Shown here: positions 1 to 6,676 of the stretch, piece after piece
Numbering within the stretch: position 1 is the stretch's first letter
Layout: the number at the start of each line of letters is the position of its first letter
Assembly (NCBI RefSeq): GCF_039414295.1
Contig: NZ_JBCITM010000018.1
Location: 1-64,000, forward strand
Direction: 5' to 3'
Length of the DNA: 64,000 nucleotides
From: Anoxynatronum sibiricum
Lineage (GTDB): Bacteria > Bacillota > Clostridia > Peptostreptococcales > Tindalliaceae
Program-made: the position numbers and the translations under genes
Notes under the pieces: generated by a model
Told to the model about the DNA's origin: nothing
Database searches by the model: none
Seen by the model: only the letters and a program-made list of their open reading frames with translations

Positions 1-154
1 AGATTTCGTAACCACTTTCTTCTCTGTAGTATTTAATTGTCTCTAATAGTTTGATGGAATCCTCCCGATCTTCAAATATGATTTGGCCGTTGATTCCCCT
101 TAGCATGACATGGTATATTCCTGTATGCCTTTTCTTTCGTTCTTTTCTTGGCAA
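1..154 (-). CDS. REP-associated tyrosine transposase (RAYT, IS200-like), N-terminal part
   Basis: The minus strand from 154 to the window edge encodes about 51 residues that begin MPRKERKKRHTGIYHVMLRG. This is the typical start of the Y1 HUH transposases linked to REP repeats (RAYT/TnpA_REP), including the GIYHVMxRG(I/N) motif. I chose the TTG at 154 because an AGGTGA ribosome binding site lies six bases upstream; an in-frame GTG at 163 is the alternative. The catalytic HUH and Tyr motifs lie outside the window, so activity cannot be judged. A REP-like sequence sits about 45 bases upstream (199-240), as expected for this family. Confidence 0.75.
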   Translation of the reverse strand, partial: MPRKERKKRHTGIYHVMLRGINGQIIFEDREDSIKLLETIKYYREESGYEI

Positions 155-198
155 AATGATCACCTCATGTTCATCTTAGCATGAAGCGAGAGTTAACT

Positions 199-240
199 TA
201 ACACAAAAGAACCGTCCCCTCGTGTCTTTTTGTCTCATTT
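199..240. repeat. REP-like GAACCGTCCCC repeat next to the RAYT gene
   Basis: The stretch contains AAAAGAACCGTCCCCTCGTG followed by a T-rich part. Short palindromic units with a GAACCGTCCCC core are, from memory, common beside RAYT genes in Clostridia. The position just upstream of the RAYT start supports the link. Only one unit is visible here. Confidence 0.5.
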
Positions 241-245
241 TCAAT

Positions 246-273
246 GGGTTTAGTGTTTTTCAGTAGACCCTAA
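246..273. repeat. Terminal-repeat-like hairpin resembling the end of the decayed IS at 2610-2643
   Basis: GGGTTTA and TAGACCC flank an 11-base loop. The sequence resembles the hairpin just after the transposase at 2610-2643: both share a GGGTTTA/CAGYAGACCCTA layout. It may be a solo end of a related insertion sequence, or it may serve as the terminator of the dual-OB gene that ends at 278. Confidence 0.35.
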
Positions 274-277
274 TATA

Positions 278-943
278 TTATGTTAATACTGATGCTATCA
301 ATTTATAATGACATTTATCTCTCTCGTACATTTCTCCTAAACTCATAATTAATATTGGATTATAATGCAAGGAATAATTTCCATCTATTTTAGTTCTGTG
401 CTGATTGTTGAATATTTCGTCCGTTATAGGTATGTATCTGTATCTATTACTGTTATACTCAAAGTTCATTGTAATTTTCTTTTCTTCATCATGTGACCAC
501 TGCTTGACAATTATTTCAACGTTAGTTGGACAAATCAGCATTAATGAATATATATCATCACTATTTATAGTCTTTAAATAATCGCTTGCGACCTTTTTGT
601 TTGTATCATAGAATATAAAATTTCTATTTTCACATGGTTTAATTGCAAGTACATCATTTATAGTTGCTTTCCCAATCTTTTCCCAGTAGTAAGCATTATC
701 AAAAATATAGTTCTCGCTTTGATAATAACTTTTTCTATCTTTTTCGCACTCAATTGCAATAATATCAAATATTTCAGCTTCTTCATTATTTTCATACATT
801 ATATCTTCTTGTTTTACAGCATAATGAATATTAGTATCATTAGATACTATTCTAACCCACTCACCGTTATTTATATCTATTCCAGCAATACAATAATTTC
901 TATACTTTTTTGATTTTGTTAACAGAATAATTGATTTTTTCAA
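278..943 (-). CDS. Dual OB-fold domain protein (putative), 221 aa
   Basis: This 221-residue soluble protein opens with MKKSIILLTKSKKYRNYCIA, followed by GIDINNGEWVRIVSND. That pattern (Cys-Ile-Ala-Gly-Ile-Asp, then Trp-Val-Arg) matches what I recall for the dual-OB-containing domain proteins, a family of unknown function that often sits beside DUF488 genes. No enzyme motif is visible. The start is the TTG at 943, preceded by AAAGGGGGAA. Two DUF488 genes lie upstream on the same strand (3759-2687) but are now separated by an insertion sequence. Removing that element leaves a 38-base gap, so the three were probably one operon. OB folds suggest nucleic-acid or nucleotide binding, which is inference. 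Family assignment is from memory and moderately sure. Confidence 0.55.
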   Translation of the reverse strand: MKKSIILLTKSKKYRNYCIAGIDINNGEWVRIVSNDTNIHYAVKQEDIMYENNEEAEIFDIIAIECEKDRKSYYQSENYIFDNAYYWEKIGKATINDVLAIKPCENRNFIFYDTNKKVASDYLKTINSDDIYSLMLICPTNVEIIVKQWSHDEEKKITMNFEYNSNRYRYIPITDEIFNNQHRTKIDGNYSLHYNPILIMSLGEMYERDKCHYKLIASVLT

Positions 944-1169
944 ATGATTATTCCCCCTTTTTTCGTACTACATCGCACACTCCGCAAAATCAAACAACCA
1001 TTAATCAATAATCTGAACTTTTCACAAAAGTTACACTAACTTCCCCAACCGCATTATTACTGGGTTTTCTCAAATCGTTAGTGTAACTGAGTTGCACTGA
1101 TGAAAATGATAGGAACATCTAGTTTCAATGGTTACGGGTTTTTAGTGTAACAAAGGTGCAAAGTTCAGG

Positions 1170-2609
1170 ATGTACCGAAAACCTGACCTATAACATTCCA
1201 TTTATGAGTTTGTTTCACCCTTCGGCAAAGGACTGGATGAAAACAATCGATGGATCAAATTAGGTAAATTGATTCCCTGGGATACCGTTGAAAAAGAATA
1301 CGCAGCCAACTTTGGAGAGGAAGGCGCACCAGCCAAGCCATCCCGCATGGCCTTTGGTGCCCTGGTGATCAAAGCACGGCTGAACACCACCGACGAAGAA
1401 ACCGTCGCACAGATCACCGAAAACCCCTATCTGCAGTGGTTCATCGGATTAAAAGAGTTCCAGACAACACCGCCTTTTGACCCCTCACTGATGACACACT
1501 TTCGAAAGCGAATCAACCTGGATCTTGTGGATAGTATCAACGAAGAAACCCTGCGCCCGAAGAAAAAAGACGATGACGAACCACCAGGCAGCGGCACAGG
1601 GTCAGCATCAACCAAACCCCCATCAGAAAACAAAGGCCGCCTGATCATGGACGCCACCTGCATCCCTGCCGACATCAAATACCCCACCGATCGAAAGCCG
1701 GGACAAACTGGATGAACTCATTGATCACCTCCACAAACCACTGGTTGGAAAAGAGAAACGACCACGCACCTATCGCAACCAGACGAGAAAAGACTTTCGA
1801 ACATATCAAAGTCCAGGAAACCCGGTAAAAAGAAAGTGCGTAACGGTATTCGCAAACAGTTGGCCTATGTGAAAAGAAACCTGACCGCAGTTGAAAAACT
1901 TCAGGAACATCCAGCAGCGCAGCCATTAACCGCCAGACAGGAAACCATCCTTGCAATCATCAGGAAAGTGTACGACCAACAGTACACCATGTACCAAACC
2001 AAAAGCCATAGCGTTCCTGACAGAATCGTCAGTATCAGTCAACCCCACGTCAGGCCCATTGTCCGGGGAAAGGTAAACAACCCCTCAGAGTTTGGTGCCA
2101 AGCTATCCATCAGCTTGGTGGACGGTTACACCACCATCGAAAGACTCAGCTGGGACAGCTTCAATGAAAGTGCAGATTTGATTCCAGCCATTGAACGATT
2201 CAGAGAACGTCACGGTCACTACCCAGAAGCTGTCATTGTTGACAAGATCTACCGCAACCGCACCAACATTGCCTATTGCCAAGCCCGAGGCATCCGCATC
2301 AGTGGTCCAAAACTGGGCCGGCCAAGGAAGGCCATCCAGAAAATGCTGTGTCAGGTTGAAAGAGCTGATGCCTCCATTCGAAACGCTGTGGAAGGAAAAT
2401 TCGGTGAAGGCAAACGAAAATACGGCCTCTCCCGACTCAGGACCAAACTTAAAGAAACCTGTGAAACAAGTATTGGGATTGCTCTCTATGTGATGAACCT
2501 GGAGCGCAAGCTCCGGGATCTTTTGCCCTCTTTTTCAAATTGGCTCTGGAAGAGTCTGAAAAAGAGTCTATACAGGTTCTGTTTGTTGAAAGAGTGTTAT
2601 GTTGTTTGA
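1170..2609 (+). pseudogene. IS5-like family transposase (DUF772/DDE type), inactivated
   Basis: Read with frame changes, the gene resembles the long IS5-like transposases with an N-terminal DUF772 domain: ENRWIKLGKLIPWDTVEKEY, RMAFGALVIKARL, FDPSLMTHFRKRI, then the DDE part with RLIMDATCIPADIKYPTD and RIVSISQPHVRPIVRGK. It is dead in at least three ways. Codon 8 of the likely ATG at 1170 is TAA (1191-1193). A frameshift with loss of several residues follows IKYPTD near 1690. Another frameshift lies near 1800. The stretches at 1269-1715 and 1836-2609 remain open. No functional protein is expected. Confidence 0.85.
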
Positions 2610-2648
2610 TAACATAGGGGTTTATTCAGCAGACCCTATGTTAGATTT
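2610..2648 (+). terminator. Hairpin after the dead transposase
   Basis: TAACATAGGG (2610-2619) and CCCTATGTTA (2634-2643) form a perfect 10-base stem with a 14-base loop, followed by GATTTTT. It fits a Rho-independent terminator and may also be part of the IS end. Confidence 0.55.
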
Positions 2649-2686
2649 TTAGTGAATTGTGCGGAGTGTGTGCTACATGAAATGTT

Positions 2687-3130
2687 TTAAATATGAATAA
2701 TGTTTATATCTAAATCAGGGTAATTTTGTTTAACAAAATTAGCTACTAATGTTCTATGACAATTACTTGGATATGCTTCACTACACAAAAAACACACATT
2801 GTCAAGTTTGTTTTTTTCTATTAAAGTATTCTTATTGCTTCTTTCTTTTAATAAGTTAGTAAATTGGCGTTCATATTCACTCCATTCTATTTTTTTATTT
2901 TTATAGTCGCTAAGTATTTCTTTTGTTGGTGCCAACTTGACGTTATGCTCATAAGGTATTTTTAGAATCATATCTAAAAAAAATTTTAGGTCATTGCCTT
3001 TAGTAAAACCTGCTAACTGTGATGAGTTATTTAATCGGATATCAACCACTCTTTTTACTTCATTCTCTTTTAGTTTGGAAAAAAATTCTTCAGCCGATTT
3101 CTTTGTAAATCCTATTGTAAATATTTTCAA
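2687..3130 (-). CDS. DUF488 family protein, 147 aa (second of a pair)
   Basis: This 147-residue protein starts MKIFTIGFTKKSAEEFFSKL and carries VVDIRLNN near the N terminus. FLCSEAYPSNCHRTLVANFV lies near the C terminus. The Cys-x-Glu...Cys-His-Arg motif is the hallmark of DUF488, whose biochemical function is not established. The TTG start at 3130 overlaps the stop of the preceding DUF488 gene by four bases (TTGA), so the two are translationally coupled. The tandem arrangement and the former neighbour at 278-943 suggest a three-gene unit. A nucleic-acid related or defence role is inference from the company it keeps. Confidence 0.8.
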   Translation of the reverse strand: MKIFTIGFTKKSAEEFFSKLKENEVKRVVDIRLNNSSQLAGFTKGNDLKFFLDMILKIPYEHNVKLAPTKEILSDYKNKKIEWSEYERQFTNLLKERSNKNTLIEKNKLDNVCFLCSEAYPSNCHRTLVANFVKQNYPDLDINIIHI

Positions 3131-3759
3131 CTGTTCTCACCTTCTTTCTCGCTATCTCTAATATGTCCAATTTCTTTGTTCCTTAATAAGTATGCTTCAT
3201 TAATTAAATCCTCCATATCTTTTCTATCACTTATCAACTCAAAAATAGTAACTTGATCTCTATTAGGAAAATATTCATCTAATAATCTTTTTTCTATTTC
3301 CTTTTGAGTTTCTACAATCCCATTTGCAAGAATATTGTGAATATCATAACCTAATTTGTAAAACTCTCTAGCAACTAATATATTTCTATGGCAATCAAGT
3401 GGATCTTTCTCTGTACACATTAACGCAATAGTATACCCCCTTTCAATTCCTTCTTTTACTCGCTCTAACCCTTTTAAAAACAAGGGATTTTTGCTTGTTT
3501 TCTCAAAGTCTAGGTATCCTTCTTTTGTATATAGACTTATATCTTTTCTTCTTGCTCCTAACTCATTACCCATAAAAATATAGTAAATTCCATTCTTATT
3601 TAACTCACTCTTGATTTCATTTGAACTAAATTGTGGGGAAAACCTAGAGTATGGAGTACTTCTTACATCAATCACACAATTAATTTGATATTTTCTTAAT
3701 AATAAAATAAACTCGTCAATTTTATGATTTGAGTGTCCGATTGTGTATAGCTTAGTCAT
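3127..3759 (-). CDS. DUF488 family protein, 210 aa (first of a pair)
   Basis: The 210-residue product begins MTKLYTIGHSNHKIDEFILL, the standard DUF488 opening (YTIGHS). It contains CVIDVRSTPYSRFSPQFS and ALMCTEKDPLDCHRNILVAR, the conserved Cys-Glu-Pro-Cys-His-Arg block. It is longer than its partner at 2687-3130 and has a C-terminal extension of about 50 charged residues. The ATG at 3759 follows AAGGAGCAATATTA. It is the first gene of the unit. A remnant transposase lies upstream on the opposite strand, so the original promoter region (3760-3850) may be intact but is crowded. Function is unknown. Confidence 0.85.
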   Translation of the reverse strand: MTKLYTIGHSNHKIDEFILLLRKYQINCVIDVRSTPYSRFSPQFSSNEIKSELNKNGIYYIFMGNELGARRKDISLYTKEGYLDFEKTSKNPLFLKGLERVKEGIERGYTIALMCTEKDPLDCHRNILVAREFYKLGYDIHNILANGIVETQKEIEKRLLDEYFPNRDQVTIFELISDRKDMEDLINEAYLLRNKEIGHIRDSEKEGENS

Positions 3760-3849
3760 TAATATTGCTCCTTAGTCTGATGAATATATTTACTAAATTT
3801 TACTACATGAGTAAATTTCAAATTACTAAAAACCTTGAAAAATGAACAA

Positions 3850-4612
3850 CTTTTTTCATAATCAAAAAGGGGTTCACCCCTCCTCTGTCGAAGTATATAA
3901 GTGCGAACCAACACACCTCACAGAGAAAGGAATGAACCCTCACTGTGTATATTCGACAAGAAATCCTATTATCCTTCGAAGAAATTGAAAAATTTTCGCC
4001 ACCTACGAAGTTGGAACTGATTCTTTCACAGATTGACCTAAGTGATGTCATGTCTAAGCTTGAGTCCCAGGATGTTCGCACTGGGCCAAGAGGTTACTGC
4101 AAAAGAGCCATGCTCTACGCTGTCATTGCCCGGATTGTTGAGAAAATCCCTACCATCAAAGCACTCTGTGATCGGTTGCGAGATGATGCAAGGTTTAGGT
4201 ACAACTGTGGCTTTGATCCTTACCAGCCACCACCTTCCCAAGCGACTTTCACACGATTTATGAAACAACTGGAGGAAGCGGGCATTGCAGAATTATTGTT
4301 CCAGCAACAAAGGGATAAAGCCATGGCACTGGGCTTGATTCAAAAAGAAAATGTTTCGGTTGATGCCACTCATGTGAAGGCCTATGAAAAAGCTGTGGCA
4401 CGGTCAAAGTGTAAGAAGGATGACAGCTCTCCCAGCTGTGAACACCGAGGGCAACAAGTTTTATTGGTATAGCTGGAAAGTACATGTGGTCTGTGATACT
4501 TTTTCCGGTTTGCCGGTAGTGATCATGGAAGCACCAGCCCATATCCATGATTCTCAAATGGCCATCCATTTGATCAGTCAGATCCCCTATGACTCCAAAG
4601 CTTACATCGCTT
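3850..4612 (+). mobile_element. Truncated IS remnant carrying a DUF772-type transposase
   Basis: The remnant begins around a hairpin, AGGGG-TTCA-CCCCT (near 3867-3880), followed by the transposase start. It stops abruptly near 4612 in the middle of the catalytic domain, where a sequence resembling an attC fragment begins. No right end is visible, so it is a 5' fragment only. Confidence 0.6.
3945..4612 (+). pseudogene. DUF772/DDE transposase fragment, frameshifted and truncated
   Basis: The GTG at 3945 opens MYIRQEILLSFEEIEKFSPP. Then come a DUF772-like region (KRAMLYAVIARIVEKIPTIK) and the first catalytic Asp block (VSVDATHVKAYEKAVARSK). A one-base frameshift near 4425-4440 moves the reading frame, after which NTEGNKFYWYSWKVHVVCDT continues the domain. 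It is cut near SKAYIA (4611). About a third of a normal transposase is missing. The element lies between the DUF488 pair and the PLD nuclease. Confidence 0.75.
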
Positions 4613-4643
4613 CCTGCACCCTTGTGGGAATGGCTTGTTACAC
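4613..4643 (-). other. attC-like 5' fragment downstream of the PLD nuclease
   Basis: On the minus strand, just after the nuclease stop, GTGTAACAAGCC is followed by CAAGGGTGCAGG. The attC-like site at 5723 reads GCTAACAATGCC then CAAGGGTTTCAGG, at the same spacing. TAACAA is the usual start of an integron attC site. The rest of this copy is lost at the IS remnant junction. Confidence 0.4.
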
Positions 4644-4658
4644 GAAGTGTATTTGCTC

Positions 4659-5543
4659 TCACTTCTTATATTTGAAACGTTTTCCATCCATACTAATTCT
4701 GTGCCGCCAATTAAACCGCAAATCGCTTTTTCTGACTTCAAAAAGATATCGACCTCGGTCATCACAGGAAGCCACCGGAAGTATATTCTTTTTTAGATAA
4801 TCGTATGGGATTGCAATGATTTTGGGATCATTTGCATCTGCATCTCCGACAATAACTATATTGAATTTACCTCTTTGTGAATATTCCTCTAGTCTGGTTT
4901 TGTATATCTGATATTGCCATTGATTTGTGTTTACTTTATTTCTCGAAACTATATAGTTTTTCGTATCATCCATCAACTCGTTATAGGATGGCAGTGATGG
5001 GTCTTCAATTTCCTGGTCTTCTTTGAAACCAATATCCGTAATCTTTACATTTTTGTTTCTCTTGAGTTCTTTCATCAATGTGTCATCCAGCAATCTCGAA
5101 TCGAGAGATTGCCATAAACGATTGAATTCATTGATTATATCATCACAATTAAATTCATTTGAATCAAACGACATATTCCATTCTATGCCTTCAATCAGTG
5201 CACTACTTGATATGTTCGATGACCCAATTATAACATGTGCAAGTGTATCAGTTCTAAAAATGTACCCCTTTGAATGAAAAACCTTTTCTCCCTGATAACA
5301 CTTCAACTCTGCACCGATTTCTTGTAGGGCATTAACTGCCTTCCACTCTGTAATGCCAAATCCCGAGCTGAAAAGCACCTTTACTTGCCCTCCTTTTTTA
5401 ATCATTTCCTCCAAATCATCGATAATAATGTTGACGCCACTATACCTCAAGAAAGCTACTGAAATTAGCACTTCTCTTGATTTTTTAATTAGTATTTTTA
5501 CTTCATGTGCCATTTTTATTTGATTGTTTTCAACGAACTTCAT
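4659..5543 (-). CDS. PLD-superfamily nuclease (restriction/defence type), 294 aa
   Basis: The N-terminal half is a phospholipase-D-like nuclease domain. VFHSKGYIF (His90, Lys92) and VIIGSSNISSSAL (Ser/Asn 108-111) form one HxK(x)nN half-site; a single half-site means the active enzyme would be a dimer, as for BfiI and NgoFVII-type nucleases. The C-terminal ~90 residues (IPYDYLKKNILPVASCDDRG, then RYLFEVRKSDLRFNWRHRIS) look beta-rich and could bind DNA; I do not recognise the family. The ATG at 5543 follows AAGGAG. The gene lies alone between two attC-like sequences and is AT-rich. No methyltransferase is nearby, so it is not an obvious classical restriction system. Confidence 0.7.
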   Translation of the reverse strand: MKFVENNQIKMAHEVKILIKKSREVLISVAFLRYSGVNIIIDDLEEMIKKGGQVKVLFSSGFGITEWKAVNALQEIGAELKCYQGEKVFHSKGYIFRTDTLAHVIIGSSNISSSALIEGIEWNMSFDSNEFNCDDIINEFNRLWQSLDSRLLDDTLMKELKRNKNVKITDIGFKEDQEIEDPSLPSYNELMDDTKNYIVSRNKVNTNQWQYQIYKTRLEEYSQRGKFNIVIVGDADANDPKIIAIPYDYLKKNILPVASCDDRGRYLFEVRKSDLRFNWRHRISMDGKRFKYKK

Positions 5544-5581
5544 ATTAATTCTCCTTTTTTAAATTTTTCAGTATGCATTTC

Positions 5582-5723
5582 GCATAACGCTCCGCCTTGC
5601 CGAAACTTTTGAGCCGGACAGGAGTATTTCGACCCCAAAGAGGGACTTCCGGGTGTGGTGCCGGGCGACCTCCGGAACCAACCCAAATCGGCCTGAAACC
5701 CTTGCTACATAGGCATTGTTAGC
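5582..5723 (-). other. attC-like recombination site between two nuclease genes (142 bp)
   Basis: Read on the minus strand, the segment starts GCTAACAATGCC and ends GGCGGAGCGTTATGC. Integron attC sites start with xxTAACAA and end with GCGTTAxxx, usually 57-141 bases apart. The outer arms are partly complementary (GCTAACAATGCC against GCATAACGCTCCGCC). The central part is GC-rich, unlike the flanking genes, but only weakly palindromic. The same start motif recurs at 4643 and the same end motif at 6657. Alternative: an unrelated intergenic repeat. Confidence 0.45.
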
Positions 5724-5779
5724 TGGTTCCTGGCGGCTTCCAGTTCAGAGCGCGCCATGGAGGGCGCACTCTTCAACAA

Positions 5780-6589
5780 TCAATATGTTGATTTTCCAAT
5801 AAGCTCTTTTGCGACATCAAACAAGTTGTCGTAATGTAATACGCTGATTTTTTCTCTATCGAATTTGGATCTTTTAATTCTATATGTCTTTTCAGTGAAA
5901 TCATCTCGTCGACCTGCCACGACGACAAAGTGAATTCTCGTTTTGTCATATTTCAGGAATTCTCCATCCCGTTGAATTTCAGGATGTTTATACTTGGAAA
6001 ACACTTCATACAAAGACGAATAATTCGAGTCCAACCACGTATCCCAGTCTTGAACTTGATTTAATCCTTTTCGGAATACTTCTCCTAGTTCTCCATCACC
6101 ATTGGTAATTCGACCTCTTGGTTTTTCAAATTCAACAAATACAAATTCATAACCCCCAGAATTTTTGCCTATTAGCAAATAGTCAACTTTATATGAAACA
6201 CCTAACATGAATTCAGGTATTATGTATGCATCGTGATGTCCAAAATTGAAATATCCTCTTAGTATCGCACCTACTAAAAAATAGGCCTTTTTCTCTTTTA
6301 TAAAGTTCAATATTGCTCTTTCATCAGTTTGTGCTCCATCAAGTAGTTCTAAAAAAAGATCCAAAAAGGGAATCAGTTTTTCAGACTCTTCAAGTTCATT
6401 GATATCAAGATAATTGTTTGGAAATAATGAAATATAATGTCTTGCTGCTTTTGGATACTCTCTAAAAAGGTTTTTTCTAAAAAGTAATTTCTTCCCGTCT
6501 TTTGTAATGCTCTCTTTTTCCTTTATTCGTTCCCATTCATCCAGTTCTTCATCCGTTAAGATGGTATAGTCTCTTTCGTAGATTTTCAT
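5780..6589 (-). CDS. Shedu-like (DUF4263) nuclease, 269 aa
   Basis: The C-terminal half has the PD-(D/E)xK-like core of DUF4263/Shedu: Asp136 in KVDYLLIG, Glu153-x-Glu155 in FVFVEFEKPRG, and Gln178 in NQVQDWDTWL. The N-terminal 120 residues are helical and of unknown function, as is usual for Shedu proteins. Shedu is a known single-gene anti-phage system, so a defence role follows from family membership. I chose the ATG at 6589 because it follows GGTGATA and the homologous region begins there; a longer reading to 6799 runs into the neighbouring IS end. An attC-like core lies 60 bases upstream, and an IS1634-like element lies just beyond, so its original promoter may be lost. Confidence 0.7.
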   Translation of the reverse strand: MKIYERDYTILTDEELDEWERIKEKESITKDGKKLLFRKNLFREYPKAARHYISLFPNNYLDINELEESEKLIPFLDLFLELLDGAQTDERAILNFIKEKKAYFLVGAILRGYFNFGHHDAYIIPEFMLGVSYKVDYLLIGKNSGGYEFVFVEFEKPRGRITNGDGELGEVFRKGLNQVQDWDTWLDSNYSSLYEVFSKYKHPEIQRDGEFLKYDKTRIHFVVVAGRRDDFTEKTYRIKRSKFDREKISVLHYDNLFDVAKELIGKSTY

Positions 6590-6647
6590 ATTATCACCTA
6601 TGTATTTGTTTTTCCGTGCAGGACGCACGGTGTATTTCCGCCATGTT

Positions 6648-6676
6648 TCACATAACGTCTTATTCCCGCCACTCAG
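6648..6676 (-). other. attC-like 3' end upstream of the Shedu-like gene
   Basis: On the minus strand GACGTTATGTGAAACATGG precedes the Shedu-like gene. The attC-like site before the PLD gene ends GCGTTATGCGAAATGCAT. The shared CGTTATGYGAAAY segment fits the right-hand core of an attC site followed by the next cassette. The rest of the site is cut off by the IS at 6677. Bases 6671-6676 (ACTCAG) are the target duplication. Confidence 0.4.

Larger units (their letters stand above)
974..2672 (+). mobile_element. Decayed insertion sequence (1699 bp) with 6-bp target duplication CTACAT
   Basis: The ends are imperfect inverted repeats: CGCACACTCCGCAAAATC at 974, and (reverse complement of the right end) CACACACTCCGCACAATTC ending at 2672. 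CTACAT flanks the element on both sides (968-973 and 2673-2678). The interior carries an IS5-like transposase that is broken. Both ends match the ends of the IS1634-like element at 6677-8567 (about 34 of 39 and 31 of 34 bases), which carries a different transposase. Inverted copies of TTACACTAAC lie at 1031-1040 and 1077-1086. The element lies between the DUF488 pair and the dual-OB gene. Confidence 0.85.
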
